Translations under genes and position numbers: made by a program
Part shown: positions 23,970 to 32,071 of the stretch, piece after piece
Layout of the letters: each line of letters opens with the position of its first letter
Numbering within the stretch: position 1 is the stretch's first letter
NCBI GenBank assembly: GCA_964584665.1
Contig: CAZPAO010000011.1
Coordinates: 1-64,000, forward strand
Origin: DASUBN01 sp964584665
Lineage (GTDB): Bacteria; Pseudomonadota; Gammaproteobacteria; Natronospirales; REEB76
Reading direction: 5' to 3'
Length of the DNA: 64,000 nt
The notes under the pieces: generated by a model
What the model saw: the letters and a program-made list of their open reading frames with translations, nothing else
What the model was told of the DNA's origin: nothing
The model's database searches: none

Positions 23970-25433
23970 TCATGTCTCCTCCGAAGAGGCGCGCCACAGG
24001 TGCAATACGGCGTAGGCGCGCCAGGGGCGCCAGGCCTCCGCGGCCTTGAGCAGTCCCTTGGTGGTGAGCGGCTGCTTGCCGCCGGCCATGCGCCGCAGGA
24101 TCAGGTCTTCAGCGGGGAACGCGTCCGGATCAGAGAGGCCGCGCATGGCGATGTATTCCGCGGTCCAGTTGCCGATGCCCGGCAGCGCGACCAGCGCGGC
24201 GCGCAGCTCCTCGGCACCCGCATCGAAGCTCACCTGCCCGTCCCGCACCGCCTTCGCCAGCCCAACCAGGGTCTTGGCGCGGGCGCCGGTGAGACCGATG
24301 CCAGTGAGGTCCGCATCCGCGAGCGCTTCCGGCGTGGGGAAGAGATGGGTGAGACCCTCGGCCGGGTTCGACAAGGCCTCGCCGTAAGCGCTGACGATGC
24401 GCATGGCGAAAGTGCGGGCCGCCGCCACGCTCACCTGCTGGCCCAAGACAGCTCTGACAGCGATCTCAAACGGATCCCAGGCACCAGGCACGCGCAGACC
24501 CGGGCGCTTGCGCAGGAGCGGCATGAGACGCTTGTCCTTCTTCAAGACCGCGCGCACGTCCGCCGGGTCCGCCGCGAGATCGAACATCTGCCGCACCCTG
24601 GACACCACGCCGAACAGGGCAGCCGACCCGAGGCCGTGCACCGCGAGTTCCAAGGCGTCCACCTTCGGCACCGGCTTCACCTCGAACCAGCCGCTGGCGG
24701 CGCCCATGCGCACGGTGCGGGCGTAGCCGCCCTCGCTCACACGCTCCACGCCGGGCAAGGCCCGGGTGGCGAGGAAATCCCGCAGCGCCACCCAGTCATA
24801 GGGCGGCCGGTAGGCGAGCCGCAAGCGCAGCGCATCGTCGACACCCGCCTGGGACCGCCGCTCGCGGCGCAGCTCCCGCGGCGCGCGGCCGTAGGTCTGG
24901 CGGAACGCATCGTTGAAGCGGCGCAGGCTGCCGAAGCCACTGGCGAGCGCGATGTCCGTCATCGCCAAGCGGGTGTCGTCTATCAGGTGCTTCGCGAAAT
25001 GCAGCCGGCGGGTCTGGGCCACTGCCAGGGGCGAGGCGCCGAGATGCTGCACGAACAGCCGGTGCAGGTGGCGCGGGCCTATCCCCAGGCGCGAAGCGAG
25101 ATGGTCCACGCTCTCCGTGTCCAGGGCCCCTTCCTGGATGAGCTTGAGCGCACGGCGCACCGTGGCGGAGGTGCCGAGCCAGGCCGGCGAACCCGGCGCC
25201 GCCTCGGGCCGGCAGCGCAGGCAGGGGCGGAAGCCTGCCTCGGCCGCCGCAGCGGCACTGGGGAAATAGCGCACGTTGCGCTGCTTCGCCGTGGGCGCGG
25301 GGCAGATGGAGCGGCAGTAGATGCCGGTGGAGGTCACACCGATGAAGAAACGGCCGTCGAAGCGCGGGTCCTGCGCGAGCCGGGCCCGGTCGCAGGCAGC
25401 GAAGTCGAGGTGCATCGAGGTGGCGTGTTCCAT
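23970..25433 (-). CDS. Ada-like/AraC regulator fused to AlkA 3-methyladenine DNA glycosylase
   Basis: A 487-residue fusion. Residues 8-78 form the Ada zinc domain, with all four cysteines (C40, C44, C71, C74), one of which in E. coli Ada accepts methyl groups from phosphotriesters. Residues ~85-195 are an AraC-type helix-turn-helix domain. Residues ~205-290 are the AlkA N-domain and ~300-480 the HhH-GPD glycosylase (LPGIGNWTAEYIAMRG, then the catalytic Asp in FPAEDLI). It should both sense DNA alkylation and excise alkylated bases. The methyltransferase function is supplied separately by ogt downstream. Confidence 0.93.
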   Translation of the reverse strand: MEHATSMHLDFAACDRARLAQDPRFDGRFFIGVTSTGIYCRSICPAPTAKQRNVRYFPSAAAAAEAGFRPCLRCRPEAAPGSPAWLGTSATVRRALKLIQEGALDTESVDHLASRLGIGPRHLHRLFVQHLGASPLAVAQTRRLHFAKHLIDDTRLAMTDIALASGFGSLRRFNDAFRQTYGRAPRELRRERRSQAGVDDALRLRLAYRPPYDWVALRDFLATRALPGVERVSEGGYARTVRMGAASGWFEVKPVPKVDALELAVHGLGSAALFGVVSRVRQMFDLAADPADVRAVLKKDKRLMPLLRKRPGLRVPGAWDPFEIAVRAVLGQQVSVAAARTFAMRIVSAYGEALSNPAEGLTHLFPTPEALADADLTGIGLTGARAKTLVGLAKAVRDGQVSFDAGAEELRAALVALPGIGNWTAEYIAMRGLSDPDAFPAEDLILRRMAGGKQPLTTKGLLKAAEAWRPWRAYAVLHLWRASSEET

Positions 25434-25465
25434 GGGCGGAACTATACGCCAGCGACTTCGAAAAA

Positions 25466-26278
25466 CTAGCTGTTTTCGGACCTGGATTCGGGCCTGATTT
25501 CAGGCCTTGGGCCCACGAAGTCGCCTGGTCGGTCCGGCGCATCGAGGAGGAAACCCTGGCGATGCTCCACGTCTGACAATAAGCGGTCCAACTCGTCCTT
25601 GACGATGGCGTAGCACTCGCACACGCGCGCCTCCAGGCCTTGGCGATCGAGGGCGGCGATCTGACCGCGGCGGTTGCGGATGAAGCCCGCCTCCTGCAGT
25701 CGCCCGACGGCGGCGGTGATGCCCTCACGGCGCACTCCCAGCATGTTGGCCACCAGCTGCTGCGTCATGACTATCTCATGCGACGGAGCCCGATCGAGCG
25801 TGAGCAACAGCCAGCGGCACAACTGCTGCTCCACCGAATGGTGACGGTTGCAGGCCGCGGTCTGGGTCATCTGGGTGATCAAAGCCTGCGTATAGCGCAA
25901 CAACAGTTGCCGCATGAAACCCATGCGGGCGAACTCGCGCTTGAGCACGTTACTGTCCAGGCGATAGGCATGCCCGGCGATCGGCACCACGGCTGAACTG
26001 GGCGTACTGCCCCCGCCCATGAAGAGCGAGATGCCGATCATGCCTTCATTCCCCACCCCCGCGCTCTCGGCCGAAGCACCTGACTCCAGCACATAGTGCA
26101 GGGAGACCACGGCGGTGACGGGGAAATAGGCGTGGCTCATCCGCACACCGGGCTCATACAATATCTGTCCCAGCGGCAATGAAACCAGCTCCAGGTACGG
26201 GCTGATACGGTCGAACTCCTCCGCCGGCAGCGCCGCGAGGAGATGGTTCTGGTTAGGGTCGGGAGCGAGGTTTGGCAT
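25466..26278 (-). CDS. Crp/Fnr family transcriptional regulator (paralogue 1)
   Basis: A 270-residue Crp/Fnr-type protein: a cyclic-nucleotide-binding-like domain (residues ~12-130) and a C-terminal winged helix around MTQQLVANMLGVRREGITAA. It lacks the Fnr cysteine cluster and the cAMP-contact motif of CRP, so the signal is unknown. It shares LLAALP, YTQALITQMTQTA and RVCECYAIVKDE with paralogues at 56710 and 60439. The C-terminal 35 residues after LLSDVE are a tail unique to this copy. It is 23 bp downstream of the REC-PAS response regulator and may be in its operon. Confidence 0.9.
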   Translation of the reverse strand: MPNLAPDPNQNHLLAALPAEEFDRISPYLELVSLPLGQILYEPGVRMSHAYFPVTAVVSLHYVLESGASAESAGVGNEGMIGISLFMGGGSTPSSAVVPIAGHAYRLDSNVLKREFARMGFMRQLLLRYTQALITQMTQTAACNRHHSVEQQLCRWLLLTLDRAPSHEIVMTQQLVANMLGVRREGITAAVGRLQEAGFIRNRRGQIAALDRQGLEARVCECYAIVKDELDRLLSDVEHRQGFLLDAPDRPGDFVGPRPEIRPESRSENS

Positions 26279-26300
26279 CGTGAAGTTGATAGCGGGCGCG

Positions 26301-27125
26301 CTATCCTGCCGCGGTGATCTCCACGCCGATCCCGCGGTAGCCGATGAAGCTGCACGCGCGATTGAACATCGGCTCACCGCTCACGCGGAAATGCTGGCGT
26401 GATCCATTGGCATTGGTGCGGCTCAACACCAGGTCCAGGAAGGGCTGCCGGGTATCGATGAGCATAGAGAGCTCATCGCGCTTCACCTGGTCCCAGCCCA
26501 CGGCGTGGTCAGTGCTGCGCTCTCCCGTCAGGGAGTCCACCCTGATACCGAGCATCTCCAGCACCGGGCCCGAGACCTTGCTGAAGTTGCCGATCTCGTC
26601 CTGCTCCCAGTACCAGTCGGATGCGAGTTCGGTCAGGCTGCGATAGCGGGCTTCGCTCTCGCGCAACTCCGCTGTACGCTCTCGCACCGTCCGCTCCAGC
26701 AGTGCGGCATGATGCGCGAGGTTCCGGTAGAGCAGGCGCACTTCCAGCAGGTTATGGATGCGCGTCTTCACCTCCAACAGATCGAAGGGCTTGCTGACGA
26801 AGTCCTTCGCCCCACTACGCAGGGCGCGGAGCTTGTGCCCGGGTTGGGCGGTGACCACGAGCACCGTGAGATAGCTGCCGGCGGCGCTGACCTTGAGGGC
26901 CTCCATCACCTGGAACCCATCCATGGCCGGCATCTGCAGGTCCAGGAGGATCAGGTCGTAGTCGTGCTTGCGGTTGAGCGCGCAGACCTGTTCGGGATCG
27001 GAGGTCGAGGAGACATTGCTGTAACCGGCGCCACGCAACATCTCCTGCAGCAGGCTGACGTTGGCTTCCTGGTCATCGACTATGAGGATACGGGCCTTGA
27101 GGATGTCGGATTCGGTGACGCTCAT
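26301..27125 (-). CDS. Response regulator with C-terminal PAS domain
   Basis: A 274-residue protein. The N-terminal receiver domain is complete (DD at 17-18, phospho-acceptor Asp62 in LLDLQMP, Lys112 in SKPF). A helical linker (ERTVRERTAELRESEARYRSL) leads to a PAS domain (~155-270). There is no DNA-binding or enzymatic output, so it probably acts by protein contact, for example with the hybrid kinase upstream. The start overlaps the kinase stop (ATGA), showing translational coupling. The Crp/Fnr gene follows 23 bp downstream. Confidence 0.9.
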   Translation of the reverse strand: MSVTESDILKARILIVDDQEANVSLLQEMLRGAGYSNVSSTSDPEQVCALNRKHDYDLILLDLQMPAMDGFQVMEALKVSAAGSYLTVLVVTAQPGHKLRALRSGAKDFVSKPFDLLEVKTRIHNLLEVRLLYRNLAHHAALLERTVRERTAELRESEARYRSLTELASDWYWEQDEIGNFSKVSGPVLEMLGIRVDSLTGERSTDHAVGWDQVKRDELSMLIDTRQPFLDLVLSRTNANGSRQHFRVSGEPMFNRACSFIGYRGIGVEITAAG

Positions 27126-28819
27126 GCGGACTCGACTTGGGCGGTGAGACCCGGCGTCCTCTGGGCGTATTCCAGGGCCTTGTCCAGGGCCTCCATGAAC
27201 TGGTCGACCTTGATGGGCTTGGTCAGGTAGTTGAAGAAGCCCGCCTCGAGGGCTTTCTCGATATCGCGGGGGACCGCGTTGGCGCTGAGCGCGAGGATGG
27301 GGATATGCGCCGTCGCCGGGTCAGCCAGCAGCACCTTGAGCGCCGCGACGCCGCTGATGCCGGGCAAGTTGATGTCCATCAGTATGACTTCCGGCTGGTA
27401 GGCGCGGGCGTACTCGATGCCGAGTTCGCCGTCCGGCGCGCTCAGCAGATGCAGGTCGGGACGGCGCGCGATGAGTTGTTCCACGAGTTCCAGGTTGGCC
27501 GGGTTGTCCTCGACATAGAGCACGGTACGCGGCGCCAGGCCCTCGGGCAGCGGCCGGCTTTCCATGGCGAAGGGTGTGACCATGCCGACGAGACGGGGTG
27601 CTTCCGTCAGGTGCAGTTCGACCCAGAACGTGCTGCCCACGCCGACGGTGCTCTCCACACCTATGGAGCCGCCCATCAGTTCCACCAGCCGTTTGGTCAC
27701 CACCAGGCCGATGCCGGTGCCCTCCTCCACGCCCGCCTCCCGGCCGAGCCGGTTGAAGGGCTGGAAGAGCTGGTCGAGCTGGGCCGGGGTGAGCCCGGTA
27801 CCGGTGTCAACGATGCAGATGCGGATGGCACCCCCGGGCCACAGGTTGTACTCGATGGAGACCTTGCCGCCCGGTTTGTTGTACTTGACCGCGTTGAAGA
27901 GCAGGTTGATGAGCACCTGCTTGATGCGGGTACGGTCGGCCTTGACGAAATAATCGGTCTCGAAGCGTGGGAAGTCCATGCTGATGCTGCGCTTATGCGC
28001 CTGCGGCTCGATCATGGCGCGGCACTCCAGCATGATCTCCGGCAGCGAGACCGGCTCCTCCGACAAGGTGGCCTTGCCCGACTCGATGAGCGCGAGGTCG
28101 AGGATCTCGTTGATCAGCTCCAAGAGGTACCAGCCGGCCTTCAGGATATGGTTGATGTTGCGCTTCTGGCCCGGCGACTGCGGCGAGATATCCGACAGCA
28201 TGATCTGGGCGAAACCGAGGATCGCGTTAAGCGGCGTGCGCAGCTCGTGGCTCATGCCCGAGAGGAAATCCGTCTTTGCCACGTTGGCCTTGTCCGCGGC
28301 CGCCACTGCTTCCTTGAGTGCCGCTTCGTCGCGCTTACGGACGGAGTTGTCCGCGCCGATCAGCAGGTAGCCGATAAGCCCGGTATGATCGTCGCGTAGC
28401 GCCGTGATGGATACGCTCGCCGGGAAGCGGCTGCCGTCCTTGCGGATGTAGGTGAGATCATAGGTATCATCGATGGTCCGCGACGCTTTGTAGGCCAGGG
28501 CTTCGAAACCGGGGGCAATGGGGGTGTCGAACTCGAGGCTCAGTTCCTGCGCGCGAGCGCGGACTTCCTCCTGGTCATGGATGTCGCTGGGACTGATCTT
28601 GTCCACGACCTCGGCCGCCTCATACCCGAGCATGCGCTCGGCGCCGGAGTTGAACAGTTGGATGATGCCCTTCTCGTCGGTGGCTATGATCGAGAAATTG
28701 CCGCTGGTGAGGATCGCATGCTGCAAGGCGCCCTTCTTCACCACCGCTTCCGCTTGGCGTACGCGGGCATCGCGCTCCCCGTGACCGGCGAAATTTGAAC
28801 GATTCCCTGCTTCAGGCAT
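27122..28819 (-). CDS. Hybrid sensor histidine kinase (PAS-HisKA-HATPase-REC)
   Basis: A 565-residue cytosolic hybrid kinase with no transmembrane segment. The PAS domain spans ~33-160 (FSIIATDEKGIIQLFNSGAERMLGY), HisKA has phospho-accepting His191 in SHELRTPLN, the ATPase has NLLFNAVKYN, DTGTGL and GTGIGL, and the C-terminal receiver (~445-560) has Asp in LMDINLPG and Lys in LTKPI. A soluble PAS kinase suggests an intracellular redox, ligand or energy signal. A GGAGGAATTGCC ribosome-binding site precedes the ATG. It is coupled to the REC-PAS regulator. Confidence 0.93.
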   Translation of the reverse strand: MPEAGNRSNFAGHGERDARVRQAEAVVKKGALQHAILTSGNFSIIATDEKGIIQLFNSGAERMLGYEAAEVVDKISPSDIHDQEEVRARAQELSLEFDTPIAPGFEALAYKASRTIDDTYDLTYIRKDGSRFPASVSITALRDDHTGLIGYLLIGADNSVRKRDEAALKEAVAAADKANVAKTDFLSGMSHELRTPLNAILGFAQIMLSDISPQSPGQKRNINHILKAGWYLLELINEILDLALIESGKATLSEEPVSLPEIMLECRAMIEPQAHKRSISMDFPRFETDYFVKADRTRIKQVLINLLFNAVKYNKPGGKVSIEYNLWPGGAIRICIVDTGTGLTPAQLDQLFQPFNRLGREAGVEEGTGIGLVVTKRLVELMGGSIGVESTVGVGSTFWVELHLTEAPRLVGMVTPFAMESRPLPEGLAPRTVLYVEDNPANLELVEQLIARRPDLHLLSAPDGELGIEYARAYQPEVILMDINLPGISGVAALKVLLADPATAHIPILALSANAVPRDIEKALEAGFFNYLTKPIKVDQFMEALDKALEYAQRTPGLTAQVESA

Positions 28820-29144
28820 GGCAATTCCTCCGTGAAAAAAGGCCGTCCAGCGACACGCCTGCCGACCTGGACATCAGCATCGAGGGCAAGATGGATGCAG
28901 ATGAGTCGGATCCCCCTTCAAGCCCGTATTGTCACCGCCATCCACGCCACTCTCTGTGCGGCAGCGCACATAAAGGGGGACCGGAGACACCGGATCCGGT
29001 TCAGTCGCATGCGAGAGCTTTGTGACGGCGATGGAAGGTATATCGCAGACTAGAAGCGATCATCGGTGCCGGAGATGGGCACCAAAGACAGGCAACGATA
29101 TGCTGGCGCGGCCGGGAGGCCACGCGGAGAAGAGCGCTGAGGCG
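28820..29144. other. Intergenic region upstream of the hybrid kinase
   Basis: 325 bp between the divergent 5' end of the kinase and the 3' end of the DUF1801 gene. It must hold the kinase-operon promoter. Short open frames here have no coding character that I can support, and I see no tRNA or strong terminator. Confidence 0.5.
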
Positions 29145-29576
29145 TCAGGCCTTCTTGGTCTTGGACGCTTTCGCCCGAGCGCGCGGGGGGACTTTCTTCT
29201 TTTGGTTCTTCTTCAGCTTGGTCTGGTTGTAGACGATGGCGGCGCGCACCAGACCCTTCAAAACCCGTGCATTGACCTTGTCGCCCTCGAAGAAATCTAT
29301 CGATCGCCTGGCATTGCCGGCGAAACCGTCGTTGAAGAGCTTGTCCGGATCCTTGAGCCGCGCGCCGTGGGCGAAGGTGAGCTTCACCTTGCCCTTGTGT
29401 GCGTTGGCGACCGCGATCATCCCGTCGCAGGACCACACCGGGCTCCCCATCCACTTCCATTCCTCGACGATGCCCTTGTCGGCCGCGAGGATAGCTTTGC
29501 GGACGCTCGCGAAAGTCTCGCCGCGCCAGTCATCGATGCCGGCGATGAGCTTGTCTATGCGTTCCGATGGACCCAT
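29145..29576 (-). CDS. DUF1801 (YdhG-like) family protein
   Basis: A 143-residue DUF1801/YdhG-like protein. The family core is visible: IDDWRGETFASVRKAILAADKGIVEEWKW, then SPVWSCDGMIAVANAHKGKVKLTFAHGA and the CLOSER SIDFFEGDKVN. The C-terminus is a lysine-rich tail (KKNQKKKVPPRARAKASKTKKA) that could bind nucleic acid. I use ATG 29576, which has a GGAGGG ribosome-binding site four bases upstream, rather than ATG 29588. The biochemical role of the family is not established. Confidence 0.88.
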   Translation of the reverse strand: MGPSERIDKLIAGIDDWRGETFASVRKAILAADKGIVEEWKWMGSPVWSCDGMIAVANAHKGKVKLTFAHGARLKDPDKLFNDGFAGNARRSIDFFEGDKVNARVLKGLVRAAIVYNQTKLKKNQKKKVPPRARAKASKTKKA

Positions 29577-29715
29577 TGAGCCCTCCATATCTCAGGTTCC
29601 GGTGACACCGCCTACATTATCAAATGGCTCGCCCGCGGCGATAGCCGGTCACATGCGCCTGGCGACAGGCCTATACTCAGGTGGGGCCGCCATCCGGGAA
29701 TAGGGAGACCAAGCG

Positions 29716-30285
29716 ATGAATAAGTCGATCGCGATCACGACTGCCTTGCTGTTGCTTGCACCGCTCGCGTCCGTAGCCGATAGCGGTTGGGTGACAGCAG
29801 CGCCCGACAACGCCGGGTTCAGCGCAGAGTTCCCCGTCGCGCCCAGCCCCCAGGTGCAGTCGGGGCAAGGGTTCACCACGAGCATGTGGCTGGCGAAGTC
29901 CGCCGATGGAAACGTGCTGGTGCTCACCGGCGTGACGGACTACTGGGCGGACATCGACACAGACCAGGAACTGGAACTCGACCAGAAGAACTTCCTCAGT
30001 TCCGTGGGCGGCACCGCCAGTTCATCCAAACGGGACACCTACCCGGGAACGAAGCGTAAGACCAAACTCCCTTCCGTGGTCTTCGATTTCTCCACCGCCA
30101 GCGGCTGGAACGGCCGCTCCCGCGTGATAAAGGACGGCGACACGGTCTATCAGACCGCGGTGATGTGGAGACAGGGTTATGACGGCGGCACCGCGCTGGA
30201 ACTATTCGAGAAGACCTATAAGCTGTTGCCGCGGGTGCGCCCGACTCCGCCGGCGGCGACCGCGGCCCCGGCAGCGGGCGGATAG
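29716..30285 (+). CDS. Secreted protein of unknown function
   Basis: A 189-residue exported protein (signal peptide MNKSIAITTALLLLAPLASVA). The mature part has no cysteines and a pattern of alternating strands (FSAEFPVAP, GFTTSMWLAKS, RSRVIKDGDTVYQTAVMW) ending in a Pro/Ala-rich tail. I do not recognise the family, though the layout recalls small periplasmic proteins that start with a short 'GFSAEFP' strand before a sandwich domain. A strong terminator follows at 30315. Confidence 0.7.
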   Translation: MNKSIAITTALLLLAPLASVADSGWVTAAPDNAGFSAEFPVAPSPQVQSGQGFTTSMWLAKSADGNVLVLTGVTDYWADIDTDQELELDQKNFLSSVGGTASSSKRDTYPGTKRKTKLPSVVFDFSTASGWNGRSRVIKDGDTVYQTAVMWRQGYDGGTALELFEKTYKLLPRVRPTPPAATAAPAAGG

Positions 30286-30314
30286 ATAAACCTCAGATTA
30301 ATTCAAAAATAGAC

Positions 30315-30347
30315 GAGGCCGGCTTTTTAGCCGGCCTCTCACTTTTT
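30315..30347 (+). terminator. Intrinsic terminator
   Basis: A 10-bp stem, GAGGCCGGCT (30315-30324) with AGCCGGCCTC (30329-30338), and a TTTT loop, followed by a T-run (30343-30347). It lies 30 bp after the stop at 30285 and just before the convergent histone-like gene. Confidence 0.8.
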
Positions 30348-30380
30348 AAAGATGTGCGCGGGTGATCCACCCGAGCTGAT

Positions 30381-30719
30381 CTACCGTTTTGGGATCGGGA
30401 TGTTGTGCCGAGGGGGCTTATTGGCCCAATCGCGTTTGTGCATCTCAGCGTAAGCCGGCGCGGGCTTATGGGACGGGATATGCATGGGCCCATGCTGGTC
30501 GTTGGGGTCGGCTAGCTGCGCCGGCTGCCCGCTGCCCGGCGGCACCGGCTGCGGGCGCGACGAGGGCGGCACGGGGCGCTTGTGGGCACGAGGCAGCGTG
30601 GTCTTCTTCGGCGGCGCCTTGGGCGCCGGCTTCTTCGCCGAAGCCTTCTTCGCCACGGCCTTCTTGGGCGCCGCCTTGCGGGCGGCGGTCTTCTTCTTAG
30701 GAGCGGCTTTCTTCTTCAT
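30381..30719 (-). CDS. Lys/Ala/Pro-rich histone H1-like protein
   Basis: A 112-residue highly basic protein. Residues 1-42 are KKKAAPKKKTAARKAAPKK-type lysine/alanine/proline repeats, as in eukaryotic H1 tails and bacterial H1-like (AlgP/HctB-like) proteins. The rest is proline-rich and ends PRHNIPIPKR. It probably binds DNA or RNA without sequence specificity. It stands alone between two terminators. Because of low complexity, homology is weak evidence; the reading frame itself has a normal start and stop. Confidence 0.7.
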   Translation of the reverse strand: MKKKAAPKKKTAARKAAPKKAVAKKASAKKPAPKAPPKKTTLPRAHKRPVPPSSRPQPVPPGSGQPAQLADPNDQHGPMHIPSHKPAPAYAEMHKRDWANKPPRHNIPIPKR

Positions 30720-30770
30720 GGCTCAAGCCTAGCACCGTACACGTGACTTGCGGAAGCGGCGACTTATCGT

Positions 30771-30800
30771 AAAAAAGGAGGGCCGCTCACGCGGCCCTCC
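30771..30800 (-). terminator. Intrinsic terminator
   Basis: A 10-bp stem, GGAGGGCCGC (30777-30786) with GCGGCCCTCC (30791-30800), a TCAC loop, and A6 at 30771-30776 that becomes a U-run on the minus strand. It terminates the PrcB-like lipoprotein gene. Confidence 0.8.
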
Positions 30801-30824
30801 CTTCGAGGCATCAGCCCTCCCGCA

Positions 30825-31307
30825 TCAGGTGCAGGGCGGAGTCTCGCGCTTCTTCACCTCGTCGAAGGTCACCGGGGCCGTGGTCGGCACGGTGGCGAAG
30901 ATGAAGGGGTGGGTGATGTCCATGGTCATGTTGTGGCAGTTGGTGCCGGGCTGGATCACCGTCAGGCCGACCGCGTAGCCGGTGCCCGCGGGCTCGGCAC
31001 GGGTGACCTTCACGCTATAGCCGCCATGCTTCATCTCGCCGACGGAGTAATAGATCACCGTCTGCTTGGTGAAATCCACGCTCGGCAGCGCCGGCTTGCT
31101 GGACTGGTCCGAGTAGATCTTGTCCCAGGCGGCCTGGAAAGCGGCTTGATCATGGATGTCCTGCTGCTCCGTATCCTTCACGCCGCTGTGGGAACCAGCC
31201 TGCAATACGGTGACACCATTGGTGTCGGCGCCGGCACCGCCGCCGCCACTGGCGCAACCGGCGAGGAACGCGGCCAGGGCCGCGAAGGCGATCAGCAACT
31301 TCTTCAT
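30825..31307 (-). CDS. Lipoprotein with PrcB-like C-terminal domain
   Basis: A 160-residue lipoprotein (signal peptide MKKLLIAFAALAAFLAGC). After a Gly-rich linker, the domain matches the PrcB C-terminal family in its closing blocks: TVIYYSVGEMKHGGYSVKVTRAE and VGLTVIQPGTNC. PrcB of spirochaetes binds the PrtP protease; outside that group the role is unknown. A GGAGG ribosome-binding site supports ATG 31307 over the upstream frame. It follows the SIMPL-domain gene on the same strand. Confidence 0.8.
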   Translation of the reverse strand: MKKLLIAFAALAAFLAGCASGGGGAGADTNGVTVLQAGSHSGVKDTEQQDIHDQAAFQAAWDKIYSDQSSKPALPSVDFTKQTVIYYSVGEMKHGGYSVKVTRAEPAGTGYAVGLTVIQPGTNCHNMTMDITHPFIFATVPTTAPVTFDEVKKRETPPCT

Positions 31308-31336
31308 GACGTTTCCTCCGAGAGTGTTGGGAAGCT

Positions 31337-32071
31337 TCACTTGTTTATGCGGTAAAAGACCTGCACGTCGGCACCGATGTCTATGTCACCGTTCAGGTAT
31401 TCGGGATCGGCCGCGGCCGACTTCGACAGGGACGCTGCCATCATCGGGCGCGGACCGCCGTAACCGCCCTGCTCGCTGATGCTGAACACAGGACCGACCG
31501 AGACCCCGGCGCTCTTGGCGAGGACGGCAGCCTTGTCGTGGGCATCCTGTACTGCGAGCCCGCGCGCCTGCTGCTGCAAGGCGGCCCGATCGCTGCGATC
31601 CAGGCTGACGCCGCCGAGGTCCGTGACGCCGGCGCTGAACAGGCCGTCCGCCAACTCGCCATAGCGGGAGAGATCATGCAGCGTGAGGCTGATGCTGCGG
31701 CTGACGTTATAGCCGATGAGCTTGTAGGCGCGCTTGCCGCTTGCGCTGCTGCTGATGCCGCCGCCTTCGCTGACCCAGCCGTATTGGGGGTAGACGGTGA
31801 CCGCAGGCGCGACGATGTCCTTGTCGGCCAGCCCGAGCTTGCGGGCCAGCGCGATGACCTTGGCGGCACGGCCTTCCACGTCGGCACGGGCGGTCTTGGC
31901 ATCGATATCGGTCTGCTGCAGGGTCAGATTGACATAGGCCATGTCCGGCGCCACGTGCAACTCGCCGTGGCCGTTCACCTGGATGTAGGGATCGCGCGGC
32001 GGGCCGTCGGCATGGGTCGCATAGGCGGGCAGCAGCAGCGAGACGAACAAGCCGGACAGCAGATATCTCAA
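31337..32071 (-). CDS. SIMPL-domain (YggE-like) periplasmic protein
   Basis: A 244-residue exported protein (signal peptide MRYLLSGLFVSLLLPAYATHA) with a single SIMPL domain: YIQVNGHGELHVAPDMAYVNLTL, the TVYPQYGW strand, GYNVSRSISLTL, and the C-terminal DIDIGADVQVFYRI. YggE in E. coli lowers oxidative stress; the mechanism is unknown. The start is TTG 32071, overlapping the isochorismatase stop (TTGA), with GGAGA upstream, so the two are translationally coupled. Confidence 0.87.
   Translation of the reverse strand: MRYLLSGLFVSLLLPAYATHADGPPRDPYIQVNGHGELHVAPDMAYVNLTLQQTDIDAKTARADVEGRAAKVIALARKLGLADKDIVAPAVTVYPQYGWVSEGGGISSSASGKRAYKLIGYNVSRSISLTLHDLSRYGELADGLFSAGVTDLGGVSLDRSDRAALQQQARGLAVQDAHDKAAVLAKSAGVSVGPVFSISEQGGYGGPRPMMAASLSKSAAADPEYLNGDIDIGADVQVFYRINK

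Noticed and set aside
27137..28399. 420-residue plus-strand open frame opposite the hybrid kinase
   Set aside because: Antisense shadow of conserved kinase domains.
28795..29053. Short plus-strand open frames upstream of the kinase
   Set aside because: No conserved pattern and no convincing ribosome-binding site; the region is needed for the kinase promoter.
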